Of a stretch of 64,000 nt of DNA, positions 23,753 to 36,170 are shown piece after piece. Below the pieces are notes generated by a model. That model ran no database searches. It was given only the letters and a program-made list of their open reading frames with translations, and was not told the origin of the DNA. Source of the DNA: Multifurca ochricompacta (lineage: Eukaryota; Basidiomycota; Agaricomycetes; Russulales; Russulaceae); assembly GCA_022496185.1 (NCBI GenBank), contig WTXG01000117.1, positions 50,834-114,833 on the forward strand. The letters are read 5' to 3'. Both the position numbers and the translations under genes were made by a program. Numbering within the stretch: the first letter of the stretch is position 1; every line of letters starts with the position of its first letter.

Positions 23753-24163
23753 TTGCTTGTAGTAGGATCACCCAGCAGAAGCGCAATCTACGGTCATTCT
23801 CTCTCTCTCTTTCTCCTTTTGAGTGCTAAGCAACCATCACGACGACGACAAGCACAAGGTCAGCGGACCCAGCAGCAGAAAAGCCAGCAAAGCCAGCAAA
23901 CCAGCAAAGCCAGCAAAAACCAGCAAACCAGCAAACCAGCAAACCAGCAAAAAGCCAGCAAAAACAGCCAAAGCCAGCAATCCTTCGACGTATTTGACAT
24001 ATCAACACATTTCAGCCTATCAAGCATTTTGGCACATCAGCACTTTCGACGACTTCAGCATCTTATTCTCTTTCCCTCCTCTCGCGGAACCTTTCTCCGC
24101 AACGAACTCATACGGTCTCGCGATCGTACACTACAACATCATATTTCTCCAGTCTTCCACTAA
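23753..24163 (+). repeat. CCAGCAAA-type minisatellite within an open frame
   Basis: Positions about 23868-23985 consist of irregular repeats of CCAGCAAA/GCCAGCAAA, encoding a Q/S/K/A-rich stretch in two frames. The surrounding frame (137 codons with stop) shows no domain. The downstream string TCTCGCGGAACC and the following bases resemble 56020-56070, suggesting a shared repeat family. Confidence 0.5.
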
Positions 24164-24179
24164 ACTACAGGTCACAGTT

Positions 24180-25330
24180 GGGTGAGGGTGTTCCAGTTCG
24201 CATTTGATGTGCCTTTTCAGGCCTTCAAGTGGTGCACTTTAAACATACGGTGCATTCCATGCAGCCATGATAACTTATATGATTTAAATGAGTGGCCAGA
24301 TTTGATGTTGAAGTACTTATAGACTTACCTTGTTCTCCAAGTTCTTGAAAACTTGTCGTAACCTTGGTGGCTGGAACCCAATGTGATTAGAAATTGATTA
24401 TAGGGGGTGGGGCAAGTTCATGGCCCTTACCCTTCTCGATGGGCAGAAGTGGAGTCCAAAAGACATCTAAGGAAAAATGCTCGTAAATTGATTGATTTGA
24501 TAAGGAAAAGGTACAGACGATGAGTTACAACAGCTTGGTGGTCATCCTCAGTGGCACCCTCCGTTACTGCCCTTCTCAACAGGTTGAAGAAATGCTCTTC
24601 GTTTCGGATAACATTTTTTGTGAAATCATCCACACTGACAAAACCAATTAGAAGACTATATGCATTCTTAGAGCCCCCATAGATTGAAATGAGCTCCTCT
24701 TTAACCTCCTGGTCAGATGCATCTGGTGTAATGACAGCCCGCAAAAGTTTCATAAAACGTTTGAGGCGTTCTGAGGAGAGGCGATGGGATGGAGTAAAAG
24801 ATGAAGATGCTTCTTGATCGACATCCACTGAAGAAGAGGGGATCGGTTCCTGGTGTTTACGCCTAGCATGCTTTGCTGGGGGGGAGCTTTGAGAAAGAGG
24901 GCGCTTTTTTGGCATGACCACTCGATGATCGTTGTTTGTTGTTCGCTGTTGGATTGTAAGCCCCACTCAAGTCAGCCTTAGGGGTCATTTCACGTGATTT
25001 AGCGCATGCAAAATGGTTATTGGATCTGCCCATCTCTTATACGGCCCGTCCGTTTGTTGTACGAGCGTGCGAGGTAAAAGCCCCTTTGGACAAGGGTCAC
25101 GCTCAGAGAAACCTGTTCTCCCAAAGACGCCACTTCAATAATAAAAGAAGAAACCAAAAAAAAAGAAACTTGCTCTGAATGTCGTGTCATGATGATGGAA
25201 TCATCCATGATCCATGATCAACGACGAGAACCCGGGAGAATGCCTCTGTTGATTGCCTCCCTGATAAAAAAAAAAATAAACATGTCAGCCGGTGCCAAAA
25301 AGAAAAAGGCGTAGGGGGGGGGGGGGGGGG
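24180..25330. repeat. Segmental duplicate B2
   Basis: Direct-orientation copy of 15000-16070. It carries an insert of about 45 bp near 25030-25070 and ends in a run of about 18 G. Confidence 0.85.
24427..24966 (-). CDS. Unrecognised basic protein, paralogue 2
   Basis: This is the near copy of the gene at 15283-15963, sharing MPKKRPLSQSSPPAKHARRK and the downstream helical region. A 10-bp insertion (GCGAACAACA) just before this block breaks the frame from the ATG used in paralogue 1, so translation here would start internally, e.g. at the ATG of MPKKRPL at about 24916. The end is longer because the stop differs. It is probably decaying. Confidence 0.45.
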   Translation of the reverse strand: MGLTIQQRTTNNDHRVVMPKKRPLSQSSPPAKHARRKHQEPIPSSSVDVDQEASSSFTPSHRLSSERLKRFMKLLRAVITPDASDQEVKEELISIYGGSKNAYSLLIGFVSVDDFTKNVIRNEEHFFNLLRRAVTEGATEDDHQAVVTHRLYLFLIKSINLRAFFLRCLLDSTSAHREG

Positions 25331-27341
25331 AATTCCCTATAGTAGTTACCAGAGCTCATGTCTAGTAACCACATGACCTAGGCAAATCCTTTGCAAGTGT
25401 GTTATGAACAAAAAACACACATAACTAGCAAGTTCTCTGTCTGTCGTACAGTGATCAGCATTGCACATACTCAGGTCAGGTCATACCATGTCCGACTCCA
25501 TCACAACCTGCCTCATCAAGCAATGGCCCGCATTCAAGACGATGCACCACATCATATGATAGTGAGAGACTTGGCCTCTTGCACAGTTTATTCCTTTTTT
25601 TTTTTTTTCTTTTCGGGTTCGATTTTCGTAATAATTTCTGCTGCTCAATCTTTGACTGTGTGTGAGAAATTATATTGATGGGATGGGAAAATATATTGCT
25701 GCTTGCCATTCCCACCCAGCTGAGAAGAGTTGTATCCATCCATCCTCCATCTTTGTTGCCTCGTCCATTAGATCGCATCCATTTATTAGTATAAAACACA
25801 GAAGGGGGGTCCGCGGATGGCTCGTTCGTTGATGGCTCGCTCGTTGGCAGTCTGGTTAGGTTTATTCTTTCTAACCTTATCGTCTATTCGAAACCCAGGT
25901 ACCATCAAAGCATCTGCGGCACCGTTCAGACCGCCACTCCTCACCTGGAACTGAAGAAGGGTCACAACGTTAAACGTTGGTGGAAGAAGCGGGTGATTAT
26001 ATGCGCAGTATTTCAGTAAAAGAGTATGCCAGAGGGTAGGTGGAGGAGGGGAGGGATTGTTGGGGACTGACCTCGACACTTGAGAGCGCGCCGGGTATAT
26101 CGGCTCACGGAACATGCCCGATTTTTAAAATTACTTTCGCAATCACCACTGAACATGTACTTGAGCCTTTTGGCTTCTGTAACCGCAAGGTGCGAGGTAC
26201 TTCTTTGAAATACATACGCACGTTCACATACGCACGCGATGAGATTATGGAGACGAATCAACCTTTGTAACTTCATAAATTGGGTGTTCACAACCTTGTT
26301 GCATCCCTTCATGCCCCCCAATTTCTTGATTCAAAACATGTGACACACCGTTTTTTACCTTGTTCAGGAAAAAAAAAAAACAGATTTATTACAGCGATGT
26401 GGCGTCGAGCTTGTTCACACACGACGCACTACCACCCGTGGAAATGGAGACAATCTTCAATCAATCCGGGGGCATTGGGTCCACGTGGTGCGACTACCTG
26501 ACTATACGGTCCGGCGTTGCGGAAAGGGTTTTCCGGTGGTCCCGCGCCTAACTCATCTTGTACAATGCTCAATTTGTAAAAAAGGTTGCTCTCTCGTTGA
26601 AACGTGATCGAAACACCAGCCAGCGCATACTAGAACAACTGACCTTCACAAGCAGGCTCATGCTACCATAAATGGTCCTTTTCTCTGGTGTTCTAATGCC
26701 AAAAGTCAGTTTTGTCGGCGCACGTGGATCGGTCATGTTGGGCTTGGTTCTTTGGCCTACCTGTTTGGATGCATGAGAACAAGGACCATGTCATACGCCC
26801 ACCCCCCACAATACTCAGCGGATGTACCCCATTCCATGCAATTTCATCTTGTTGCCGCATTTTCGTGGTCGCTGAGCGAGATAATGAGGCACCAAGTTTA
26901 ATTTCAACAAAAGATGCGCAGGTGATACTGCTACAAACTACGATGCTACCTACTAGCCGAAAGGCAACGCGTCCATACCGATGGCTACGAGAGTTTTCTT
27001 TTCTTCTTTTTTTTTTTTTGCATAATTTTATGTTTCACAGGTCGAGACGTTCCCATATACCATCCACCCCAGATTCCCTCCGTCTCTCCCATCGTGACCT
27101 TCTCTGTCATTGCACCTCGCGTCTTGGTGTTTTCCATCTCACTTGGGTTGTAAACCGTTCCCGCGATTCTGTCAGATGGACTCGTCATGCTGGTTTCGTT
27201 GCGTTAGGTTTCATTCTTGGCTTTGAGAGATGCTACTACAGTATAAATGTTTTCAAGTCTTCTGCTCCTGCTCTTTGGTCCCTCCTTCTCCAGTCCCATT
27301 GGAATATTGCTCAGCAAGCACATAGGCTTTTCTATATCATA
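25331..27341. other. Spacer upstream of the first GH16 gene
   Basis: Frames are short and lack family signals. A long plus frame from 26712 merely runs into the first GH16 exon and is not treated as coding upstream of the signal-peptide ATG at 27342. T-rich runs lie near 25595 and 27005. Confidence 0.5.
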
Positions 27342-29012
27342 ATGTTTCGTCTTTTGATTCCTGCAATTGCCACTTCTCTGGCCCTCTCTAACTTCGTAGC
27401 CGCATGGTCGCTCACCGATACTTTCCAAGGAAGCGGCTTCCTCAATGATTTTAGTTTCTTCACTGGGACAGACCCCACTAGTGGGCGGGTGTGAGTGTTT
27501 CTCGCTGAGCAGCGATTATTAAGTACTTTCTGTCGGTGCTCACACCTCTCGCAAAAAAGCGTTTATGTGTCCAAGTCAACTGCCCAGAATAAGGGACTCG
27601 CCTACGTTCAGAATGGCAACTTTATCGCTCGGGTCGATAATACCACGACGCTCAGCTCCAGCGGGGCGGGCCGCAATTCGATTCGGATATCTTCAAACAA
27701 GCAATGGGGTCAGCACGTCTCGATGTAAGTAAGAGAGGGGGTGGCGGGGGGTGCGGCGCTAACTAGATCATCTTACTTTTGGAATCTGTGGAACTGACTG
27801 TTCTACCCATCGACTAGATACAACATATTGCATATGCCGCATGGCTGCGCGTACGTGCTACCATTTTTGATGGGGTGTATTGTCATGTGCATTTATCATG
27901 TGATGACGTTGTAACCAGGACTTGGCCTGCGGTCTGGGAACGTGGGGATAATTGGCCTGCGGGGGTACGACACTCTGATCCTCGATCACTTCTAATCTGT
28001 CGATGGCTGATCATATTAAATAGGGCGAGATAGACATCGTCGAGGGTGTGAACAATCAAGCATCAGACTCCGTAACCCTCCACACCAGCTCAGGTGGGTG
28101 TGGACGAGCGGAGCCCTTTCGTGTATGATGCACTGATGAAGGAGATACACTCCCCTCTTCTCTTAGGTTGTTCGATGCCGGCCTCGCGTACCATGACTGG
28201 GTGGCTATTTCTTTTCTTCGCGCTCACATAGGCAAAAGAGAGTCTGATGTTGTCTTTGTCTGAACGGGCAGTACACATACTGGCTTAGTTTGTGACAGCT
28301 CCAAAACAAGCAATGCAGGATGTGGCGTTACCATCAATGACGGCAGCAGCTACGGCACCGGTTTCAACAATAATGGTGGAGGCTGGTTCGTATTTTCCAT
28401 ACACGGAAGGGGGGGGAGGGGAGCCGTCTGAATTCCGAAGTCCCCCTTTGATTATTACTCATTAACACAAACCATACGCCAGGTACGCGGTGGAGCGCTC
28501 GAGCACTTTCATCAAGGTGTGGTTCTGGGCACGGGATAGCAGTTCCGTTCCGAGTGAGGTTAGAAATGGTGCTGGCTCCATTAACCCGGGCAACTGGGTA
28601 AGCTCGGCTCCCCTTCCCCCTCCCCCTTTAATGGCCCCCGATTTCGCGCATTTTTAACCATTTCGTAGGGGGTTCCTGACGCTTATTTCCCAAATACGAA
28701 CTGCAACATTGATTCGCACTTTGGACCTGCCAATATCATCATCAACATTGACCTCTGTACGTTCGTTGCTGCTTGTCAGCCGATATCCCTCGTTTTTGTC
28801 TGCTGACGCTTAAAGGCCCAATTAGGCGGTAGCTGGGCCGGCAGCGCGTATGGTTCTTCTGGGTGCCCGGGTTCATGTGACAGTATGTCAATTTCCTTGT
28901 TAGCATGAGGTCTCGAGCTGATTGTATACCTTATCAAGGTTACGTGAATAGTAACCCAGCTGCGTTCACCAGCGCATACTTTAGTTTTGCTTGGGTGAAA
29001 GTATACCAGTGA
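27342..29012 (+). CDS. GH16 laminarinase-like endo-beta-1,3(4)-glucanase, secreted (copy 1)
   Basis: Eleven exons: 27342-27490, 27560-27724, 27818-27850, 27919-27964, 28024-28093, 28167-28200, 28272-28385, 28493-28597, 28669-28756, 28826-28882 and 28939-29012. Translation starts with a signal peptide (MFRLLIPAIATSLALSNFVA). The catalytic GH16 motif GEIDIVEGV is at 28024-28050, with the two glutamates acting as nucleophile and acid/base. Further family motifs are TWPAVWE, GCSMPAS.TMTG, GCGV, AYFPNTNC and FAWVKVYQ at the end. GH16 enzymes of this subgroup cut beta-1,3/1,4- or 1,6-linked glucans, such as fungal or plant wall polymers. A tandem paralogue follows at 30.9 kb. No frame defect was found. 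Confidence 0.93.
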
Positions 29013-30912
29013 GAGTTCTCCGAAGAGAACAGATCACCACAGTGCATGTATACGCTAACATCTTCTCTTGTGCGCGCTTCCCCCTTATCTTTTGGGGTTG
29101 GTATGCATGCTTGATAGGTTTCTTGGATTCTCTTTTTTATTTATTTTTGTTCAGACTCAACAATTAACGTGCACTATGGGGTACAGATCCCAGCGCAGCA
29201 CTCTTTTCTACTTTTTTTTTTGTACTACCACTTTTATCTTCTTTCTTTCCCAATAGTTACTACTTCTACTGTAAACTACCTCCCCCCAAAATTGTACATT
29301 GGATTTGAAATCAGGAATTAGGTGAGAAGCCGCACACTCGAGAGCCGGTATGGAATGCGAGTCACATGTTTGGTTGAATGGCATTGGAGGCCTTTGAGTT
29401 GCTCGGTTAGTTTATTCGGGGTTGGGAGGGGGAGGGGGTTGCTTGTTGGTCCGCCCGGATTTGATTTCCGGTGCTTCTTCCCTTTGAATATACCGGTTAT
29501 CTAACGAACGTCAATTATCCTCCACCTCTACCTATTCCGTGCGCTCATTTGCTCATCAAGGAATGCGAAGCGAAGCGATGATTTGTCGCTTTGGCGTAAT
29601 CGACTAACCTTGATATGATCATCTCTCGCCTCTCGCCGTTTGCCGTGACACACGTGCCTACATGAGAACAATATAGAATATAGATAGATGAATGATAGAT
29701 AGAATAGAAACAGCTCTAACACTCTATACACATACACACGAAACCTCTTTTTCCGGATGGGGACTACTTTATAGGGGGAGAGAGGAAAGAGGGTGTACTA
29801 GAATTCTGATTTCCCCGTACGTGTACTATCTGCGGGAAGGAAAGAGGAACTATGCTTTCCATTGACCATGGACCAACCAACTTATTATTAGTTAATTAAT
29901 TAAACCTTTCTTTTTCATTGCAATGAGTGAGTGAGAGTAACACAACAACTACAGGCGTATTGCTTGCTACTCCAAACTTGAAATAGTAACAGGTTGGGAT
30001 GGGTCTGGGGTGGCGCATTGACCAACTTCCACTTTTCACTTTCCTCCTACACGGCACGCACACACACGCACACACACACACACGTTCTCCCGCCTTTTTC
30101 CCGCTCGGCGCAAACACCCAAAAATGATCATCTGCGGGCATGAATCTGTCATTTTAAAGCGCGAAAAATGCCTCAATACCCCTCGTCAGACTATACCGTG
30201 ACCGTACTAGCAGGCGGCGCACAATTGACACATTGTACGCACAACGCCACGCCTGATGGAGGAATGAATGATACTGTGGAAAGGTAGTAATGCGGGCGTC
30301 GAGATTGGAGCCCCACCTACCCTCCCTACTACCTCCTACAACCCTCTCTCCCCCCGCCCGCGCGCCCCAAAAATACCAAGGATCATGCCTTTTTCTGATT
30401 TGCGCTTTGCTAGTCTGGTAGATGGAATAATCTAGTTCCTACAAACTTCCCAGTCCGCGTCGCGTCAAAGTTTGAAGGGAAAAGTTGATCGCATTGGAGC
30501 GATGCTGGAGACACTCTTTTCTTGGACATCAATCATCCCTTCGGTTCTCATGAAAATAAAAATAAAAAAAACATAGCTGGACGTTCATTTAATCTTGAAT
30601 GCTGCCATTTTTTCATATTCATATGTTCCGCCCCTCTTCCTTCCAGCTTCTGTCTCGAGAGGGAAGTAAGAGGTATTTTGCCTTCATGGGCCTCGCCTCT
30701 TCCAGCTCAATGTACGTTTGCGCTGCGTATCTTTCTTTTCTTTTCTTTTTTTTCTTTTTCCTCCTTTCTGCCTTCTTTCTCCCGCTTGTCACTCGTAATG
30801 CATGGGTAGCATAAATACGCTGCTATTCTGCGTCCATTGTGCCCTTGTAGACTTGTAAGCCCACCTCTTGTCTTGCTCATCCCTCATTATCACCTTTGTG
30901 AATTCATTCACC
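29013..30912. other. Spacer between the two GH16 genes
   Basis: It contains a (CA)n/(GT)n tract at about 30058-30083 and T/C-rich stretches before the second gene. No gene is supported. Confidence 0.5.
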
Positions 30913-32859
30913 ATGAAGCTCTTCGCGTCTTCTGTTCCCTTGTTTGTTTTACTCGTCCATCCCGTACTGGCGTGGAAGTACTCTCTCGCGGACACATACC
31001 AAGGATCCAACTTCTTCTCCACTTTCCAATTCTTCACCTCGGCGGACCCGACACACGGACGAGTGCACGTACCCGCTCCCCCCCCCCCCTCCTCCTCTCT
31101 CCTTCCCTGCCTCCGCTTTGCTCCTACCACCGTCCTCATGAACGATTTCTTTTTCTTATTAAAGTAACTACGTTTCGAAGGACGTCGCCAGGAGCAAGGG
31201 TTTGGCCACCGTCTCGTCGGGGGGGAACCTTATTATTCGCGCGGACGACAGTACTCAGTTAAGTGCAGGTGGACCTGGACGCGATTCAGTAAGAATCATG
31301 TCCAACAAGAAGTATGACACGCATGTTTCCATGTAAGTGGTACCTCCCCTCACTCCCTCAAAACCTTCCTATTGCCCTGTCTATCGCCACTTGGCTGGCC
31401 GGCAGAAGAAAACGTGCCCGCAGAAAGCTGATCGTGATCGCCTTCTCCATAGATACAACGTCGTGCACATGCCGCAAGGCTGTGGGTACGTCACGTGTTT
31501 CATGTCACATCCGCGCGTACGGGGGGGGGGTTGTCTGTGGGGGTCAAAGTAAAAAAACTTAACGCAAACCTTTAGGACTTGGCCCGCCATATGGGAAAAT
31601 GGAGATCATTGGCCAGCAGGGGTCAGTATATTACCTTACTCAGAAAGTGCACTTAGGTCCACGTTTTACGCACGCGCCTTTCATCGACTTCGGCTCCGAC
31701 TTGATGCGTGTTTTTTTTTTTTCTTGGTCGTCTGATCTATGTGTGGCTGGCTTGACTGACGCGCGCGCGTTTGTTTGTTTGTTTTTTTTTTGGGGGGGGG
31801 GTGCATGGGTGGGTTGGTTGGTCGGGCTTAAAAAGGGGGAGATTGACATTCTCGAAGGCGTGAATGATCGGGGTGCAAACCTCGTCACGCTCCACACCAC
31901 CCCTGGTACGTTGCGCCAAGGCGTTTTACTCTTTATGTGCGTGCGAGGGATGGTATGAGATGATTGATGAAAGGTTGCTTCATGCCCGGATCACGTGCTA
32001 TGACAGGGTAAGTGCCCAACCGGGTGATGTGGAGTTGTGGTATGGGTGTGGTGCGCGGGTGCGTGGTGTGGGTGCCTTGCCTGCATGTTAACCTGTTGTT
32101 CTGCAAAACAAATTTTTTGGTAGAATCCACACGGGCCTAGATTGTAATACGGCCACAAACGGAAACGCCGGTTGCGGTGCGCATCTCACGGATAGCAATA
32201 ACTACGGACCTGCGTTTAATTTGAATGGTGGTGGATGGTAAGTGAAAAAAATTTCTTGTTACCCCCTCCTTCCCCTCCTCCTTAAAAAAACAAAAAAAAA
32301 AAATGATAATAGGTTTGCTATTGAACGCACGAAATCTTTCGTCAAAGTTTGGTTTTGGGGAAGAAGTAATAGCTCTTCGGTCCCAGCAGAAGTTGCCATT
32401 GGCGCCAACGGCATCAACAGTGATAATTGGGTGCGTGTTTATTTTGTTTGGGGAGGCCGGCTTGTGTCCGATAAAAAAAAAAAAAAACTAAATCTGATTT
32501 GATTTGTAAGGGCTTGCCGGGTGCTTATTTTCCAAACACGAACTGCGATATCGGTTCGCACTTTGGGCCCGCCAATATTATCATTAACATTGACTTGTGT
32601 AAGTTGGGTTGGTAGCCCTACTGGTCGGCCAGGATCAAGGGCTCACGAAGAAGTTATACAGGTGGAGATTGGGCCGGAAACCCGAGCGTTTATTCTTCGT
32701 CTGGGTGTCCAGGAACGTGTGTTGGTATGTATCGTATCCCACTCACTTTTTTGAGAAAAATTAAAATAAACATTTTTGTCCATAGACCTTGTCAATCACA
32801 ACCCTGGCGCGTTTAGTGAAGCCTTTTTTGAAATCGCTTGGATCAAGGTTTATCAGTGA
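30913..32859 (+). CDS. GH16 laminarinase-like endo-beta-1,3(4)-glucanase, secreted (copy 2)
   Basis: Eleven exons at the same positions as in copy 1: 30913-31064, 31165-31332, 31453-31485, 31576-31621, 31836-31905, 31974-32007, 32124-32237, 32313-32430, 32511-32598, 32662-32724 and 32786-32859. It begins with a signal peptide (MKLFASSVPLFVLLVHPVLA). The active-site motif GEIDILEGV is at 31836-31862. The family motifs WPAIWENGDHW, GCFMPGSRAMTG and YFPNTNCDIG and the ending IAWIKVYQ match copy 1. Intron 1 seems to use a GC donor (GCACGT); all others are GT-AG. Introns 1 and 4 contain long homopolymer or repeat runs absent from copy 1. The gene looks functional and arose by tandem duplication. 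Confidence 0.92.
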
Positions 32860-34252
32860 AGGGTAGGGACAAAAGGGACAATGGATTTCGTTTTGGACGG
32901 AATATTTTATTTTATTTTATTTGCTGCTGACTAACATTTTGGGCGCTGTATGATCGCTGAGTTATTTAAATTAAATTTCTCCCATTGCCCATGTGTTGGA
33001 TGGATTTTCTGGAGTAATTATTTTATTTCTGGGGTTCGGGGGGTTCGGAGGTTCATTAGGATAGGACGAGATTGATAATTTTATCGATAACACAATCAAC
33101 CTTCATAGAAGAAATGGATCAACTTGGTGGAACTTCCACTTTCCACGGGGCCACAGGCATGCACATGCCCCATCCCATGCCCCCCATGCCACCCGTGAAA
33201 AACGGGTGCTGAGTGGTAAGAAAAAAAAAGAAAGAAAAGAATTTTCATTTTCATCTTCATTTTTAAAATTGAAGGAGAAAGGGCTATGCCAGGTTGTGTG
33301 AAGGGAAGGGAAGGGAAGGGAAGGGAGGGAGGGGGTGTGATGGACTTTTGTTGCACATGGGTTGGCGGTTGGTGGTGCCTGGAAAGTAAGGAAAAGAAAA
33401 ATAATAAAGACCAAAAAAAGACGTCAGCGGCCGCCGTAGTCGGTTCTCTCGATGATGGTGGTGGTGATGATTTGAATTGGATTGATTGTCCTGGTCCAGA
33501 TGGTTTTATTTGTGATTAAAGTGTAGTGTCGCATCGCACATCGCACATCGCACATCACATTGCAATCACCGCCGCACAGCACCGCTGATTGCTGAACCGG
33601 TGATGCTGGTGATGCTGGCTGGCTAAGGGGGCGGAAGGAGCTGACTAAGCATGACACCCCGACGGCCGACCCTTTGTCGTCCGTCAGTCGTCAATCGTCC
33701 GGTCGTCAGTTTGTCAGTTCATCATCAATAGAACAACAAAAAAAACCACTTTTTAATTATCTTTTTTTATTTTTGTATATTTTGTTTGTTTGTTTTCTTT
33801 TTAGCGAAACTTAAAAACTTCTTGTTCTCTCACTCTTCCTCACACTCACTAAACAACCCATTGATTATTGATGAACCTTTGCCTCGAGGCTAATTTCCAA
33901 ACCCGGTCTGGTCCTCTGCGGCAGTGAACCTGAACCTGCAATTCAGCCTCGTTGTCTTCGGCCATCTCGTCTCCCACCCTTCTCTTGTCCTGTCTTGTCT
34001 TGTCTTGTCTTGTCTTGTATGTGTGTGTAACACTCAAGCCACGTTGGAAACGCGAGTTTTGCCATTCTCGTATTCTCGTGTGTACGACTACTACTTCACC
34101 TCCGCTTCTTCCGTCTTTCTATCTTCTTTTTCATCCTTTCCGCTTCTTACTAGATCCCCTCCCTCCTTCTCCCCTCATCTCCCTTTTCTTTCTTACATCC
34201 ACTCTCTCTCTGTCTCTTTCCATCTCTACCACTTACGAACTTCTACTCCCCC
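32860..34252. other. Spacer and probable 5' leader of the 34-38 kb gene
   Basis: No gene is assured. A 32-codon Met/His/Pro-rich ORF occurs at 33114-33212. Repeats include (GGGAA)n near 33300-33325 and (TCTTG)n at about 33986-34018, followed by a pyrimidine-rich leader typical of fungal transcription starts. Confidence 0.5.
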
Positions 34253-36132
34253 ATGTCGACCCAATCGCCTCCTCTTCTTACTAGAAAATCTACAACGGGT
34301 TCTTCACAAGGTATGCACCCGCTTTGTCGTTCTCATAAATGCATCGATTGCGTGCACGGGAACTGTCTGTATCGCGTTCTCCTCCATTTTCTTATTACTA
34401 TCACGCTTGCTTGCTTCTTTGATTAATCCACAACTTTGAATTACCTTGCCTTGTTTCTCTCTCTTTTTTTTTTTTAATCTCCTGATTTAATAAAATAAGA
34501 AATCGTACACTGGAGTGTCCTTCATAGTCATTGACATTCACTAATTCCTTCCCTCCTTCCCCCGTTCTTCTTTCCTCTGATACTTGCTTCAGATCTAAAC
34601 CTTTTTGATCAAAATACTGATATATCCCTCCTCATTTCTCTCAGGACTTAATTCTTCACCTCGCGAAAATTCCCCTTCTCCCACTTTTCGTGAACGTCAA
34701 AGGAACAGTCGCGGCCAGTCAACTTCTTCCTTTCAAGGCCCTTATAACGGACAACCGAGTCCCACTGCATCTACTACCTCCTTTCATCAGAGACGTTCAC
34801 CTCCCTTGGCTGCACAAACCATCCCAGGTCAGATCCGCCGCGCTACCTCCCCTTTATATCACAGCACGAGCAGGGATGGTAGCCCGGATAATTTGAGCCC
34901 TCCTCCTGCTCCTATCCATACCACCACTCAACAAAGCATCTTCCATCAAATGAATTCCCCACAGCCATCGTCGCTCTCTCATACTCAATCCAACCTCCTC
35001 CAACTCAACAGTAATCAAATGACCCCTGCCTTGAGTTTTGCGCGACCTGTACCTCGTACCGCTCCGTTCAAATCACTCGAATCCTTCCAAATGACTCCTG
35101 AACTCATCGCTGAAATCGATCAGGCCCATTCCATGGGTGCAGGAATGTCAGGAGTGGCATATGCTGGTGGCGCAACTTCCGGCGCCGTTTCGATGACTGC
35201 CCCATTTGAGTCCAGTTCTCTTCCCAAGGAATCCACTCTCGAGCGCGTTCGTAGCAACGAGCGTCCCAGCCCGCGAGAGTCTGCCGGAGGGCTCACCACT
35301 GTGCAGCGCCGCGATACAGCACGTGATAAGGATCGTGAGACCTGGGAGCGAGAGCGCGATCGTGAACTTCATCGTCGTAATAGCATGAAGCGCGACCCAC
35401 CACCGCCTCAGCAACCTTCTCCGAAACTTGATTCCCAGCGCACCGACTCTCCGCAGTACCTTCCTGCACTCGTCGGTACATCGGGCGACCACTCCTCTCC
35501 TTACAGTCAATACGACCGTGAACTTCGATCGGCCCAGGTTGCCGTCCTGCCCCCGAGTCCTCCTGCCCCGCGCCTGAACGGGTCATATACGGAGCCACTA
35601 CGTTCGACACCTCCCTCCGTAGTTAAAATCGCCACTCAGTCGCCCACCGGCCAGTCTGTGAAGGCCCGACCCCCTCCTGACAAGTCGTTACCGGTTCAGG
35701 AGGAACCCGAGGAGGACGGTGATTTTGACGAACAGCATGGTGAACAGGAGCAAGAACGGGATCGATGGACCCCTGGGGGAACTGACTATGGGCGGCACGC
35801 TCACAGGCACGAACAGGAAGAACGTGACAGGGAGCGCCAACATCATCCCACCACCTCCTCTCCCACCCCTTCGTCGGATATTCTTCCCGAAGAGTATGAC
35901 CACCCTCGTTACGAAGCACGTCACGAGCGTAACGGGCGTGACAGTCTCGGCCAAAATCAGCGAAAGAAATCGGACGAAGTGAAGCAGGAGCACGATGGTG
36001 ATGAAGAGGAACTTGTGCAAAATTCCGGTCGTAATACACAGTCTCAGGACGAGGAGAGTTACACGCCACGATCCCTTCTGCGAGCCTGCCGCCTGAGCGT
36101 AGCTTTGGAACCCGCGATTCGTCCGCACACTC

Positions 36133-36170
<38 letters not shown>

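Noticed and set aside
23868..23985. CRISPR-like array of CCAGCAAA repeats
   Set aside because: Units are 7-9 bp, irregular and without spacers; this is a minisatellite in a fungal genome.
26712..27494. 260-codon plus frame ending in the first GH16 exon
   Set aside because: Only the segment from the signal-peptide ATG at 27342 matches GH16; the upstream part shows no family signal and lacks a counterpart in the tandem paralogue.
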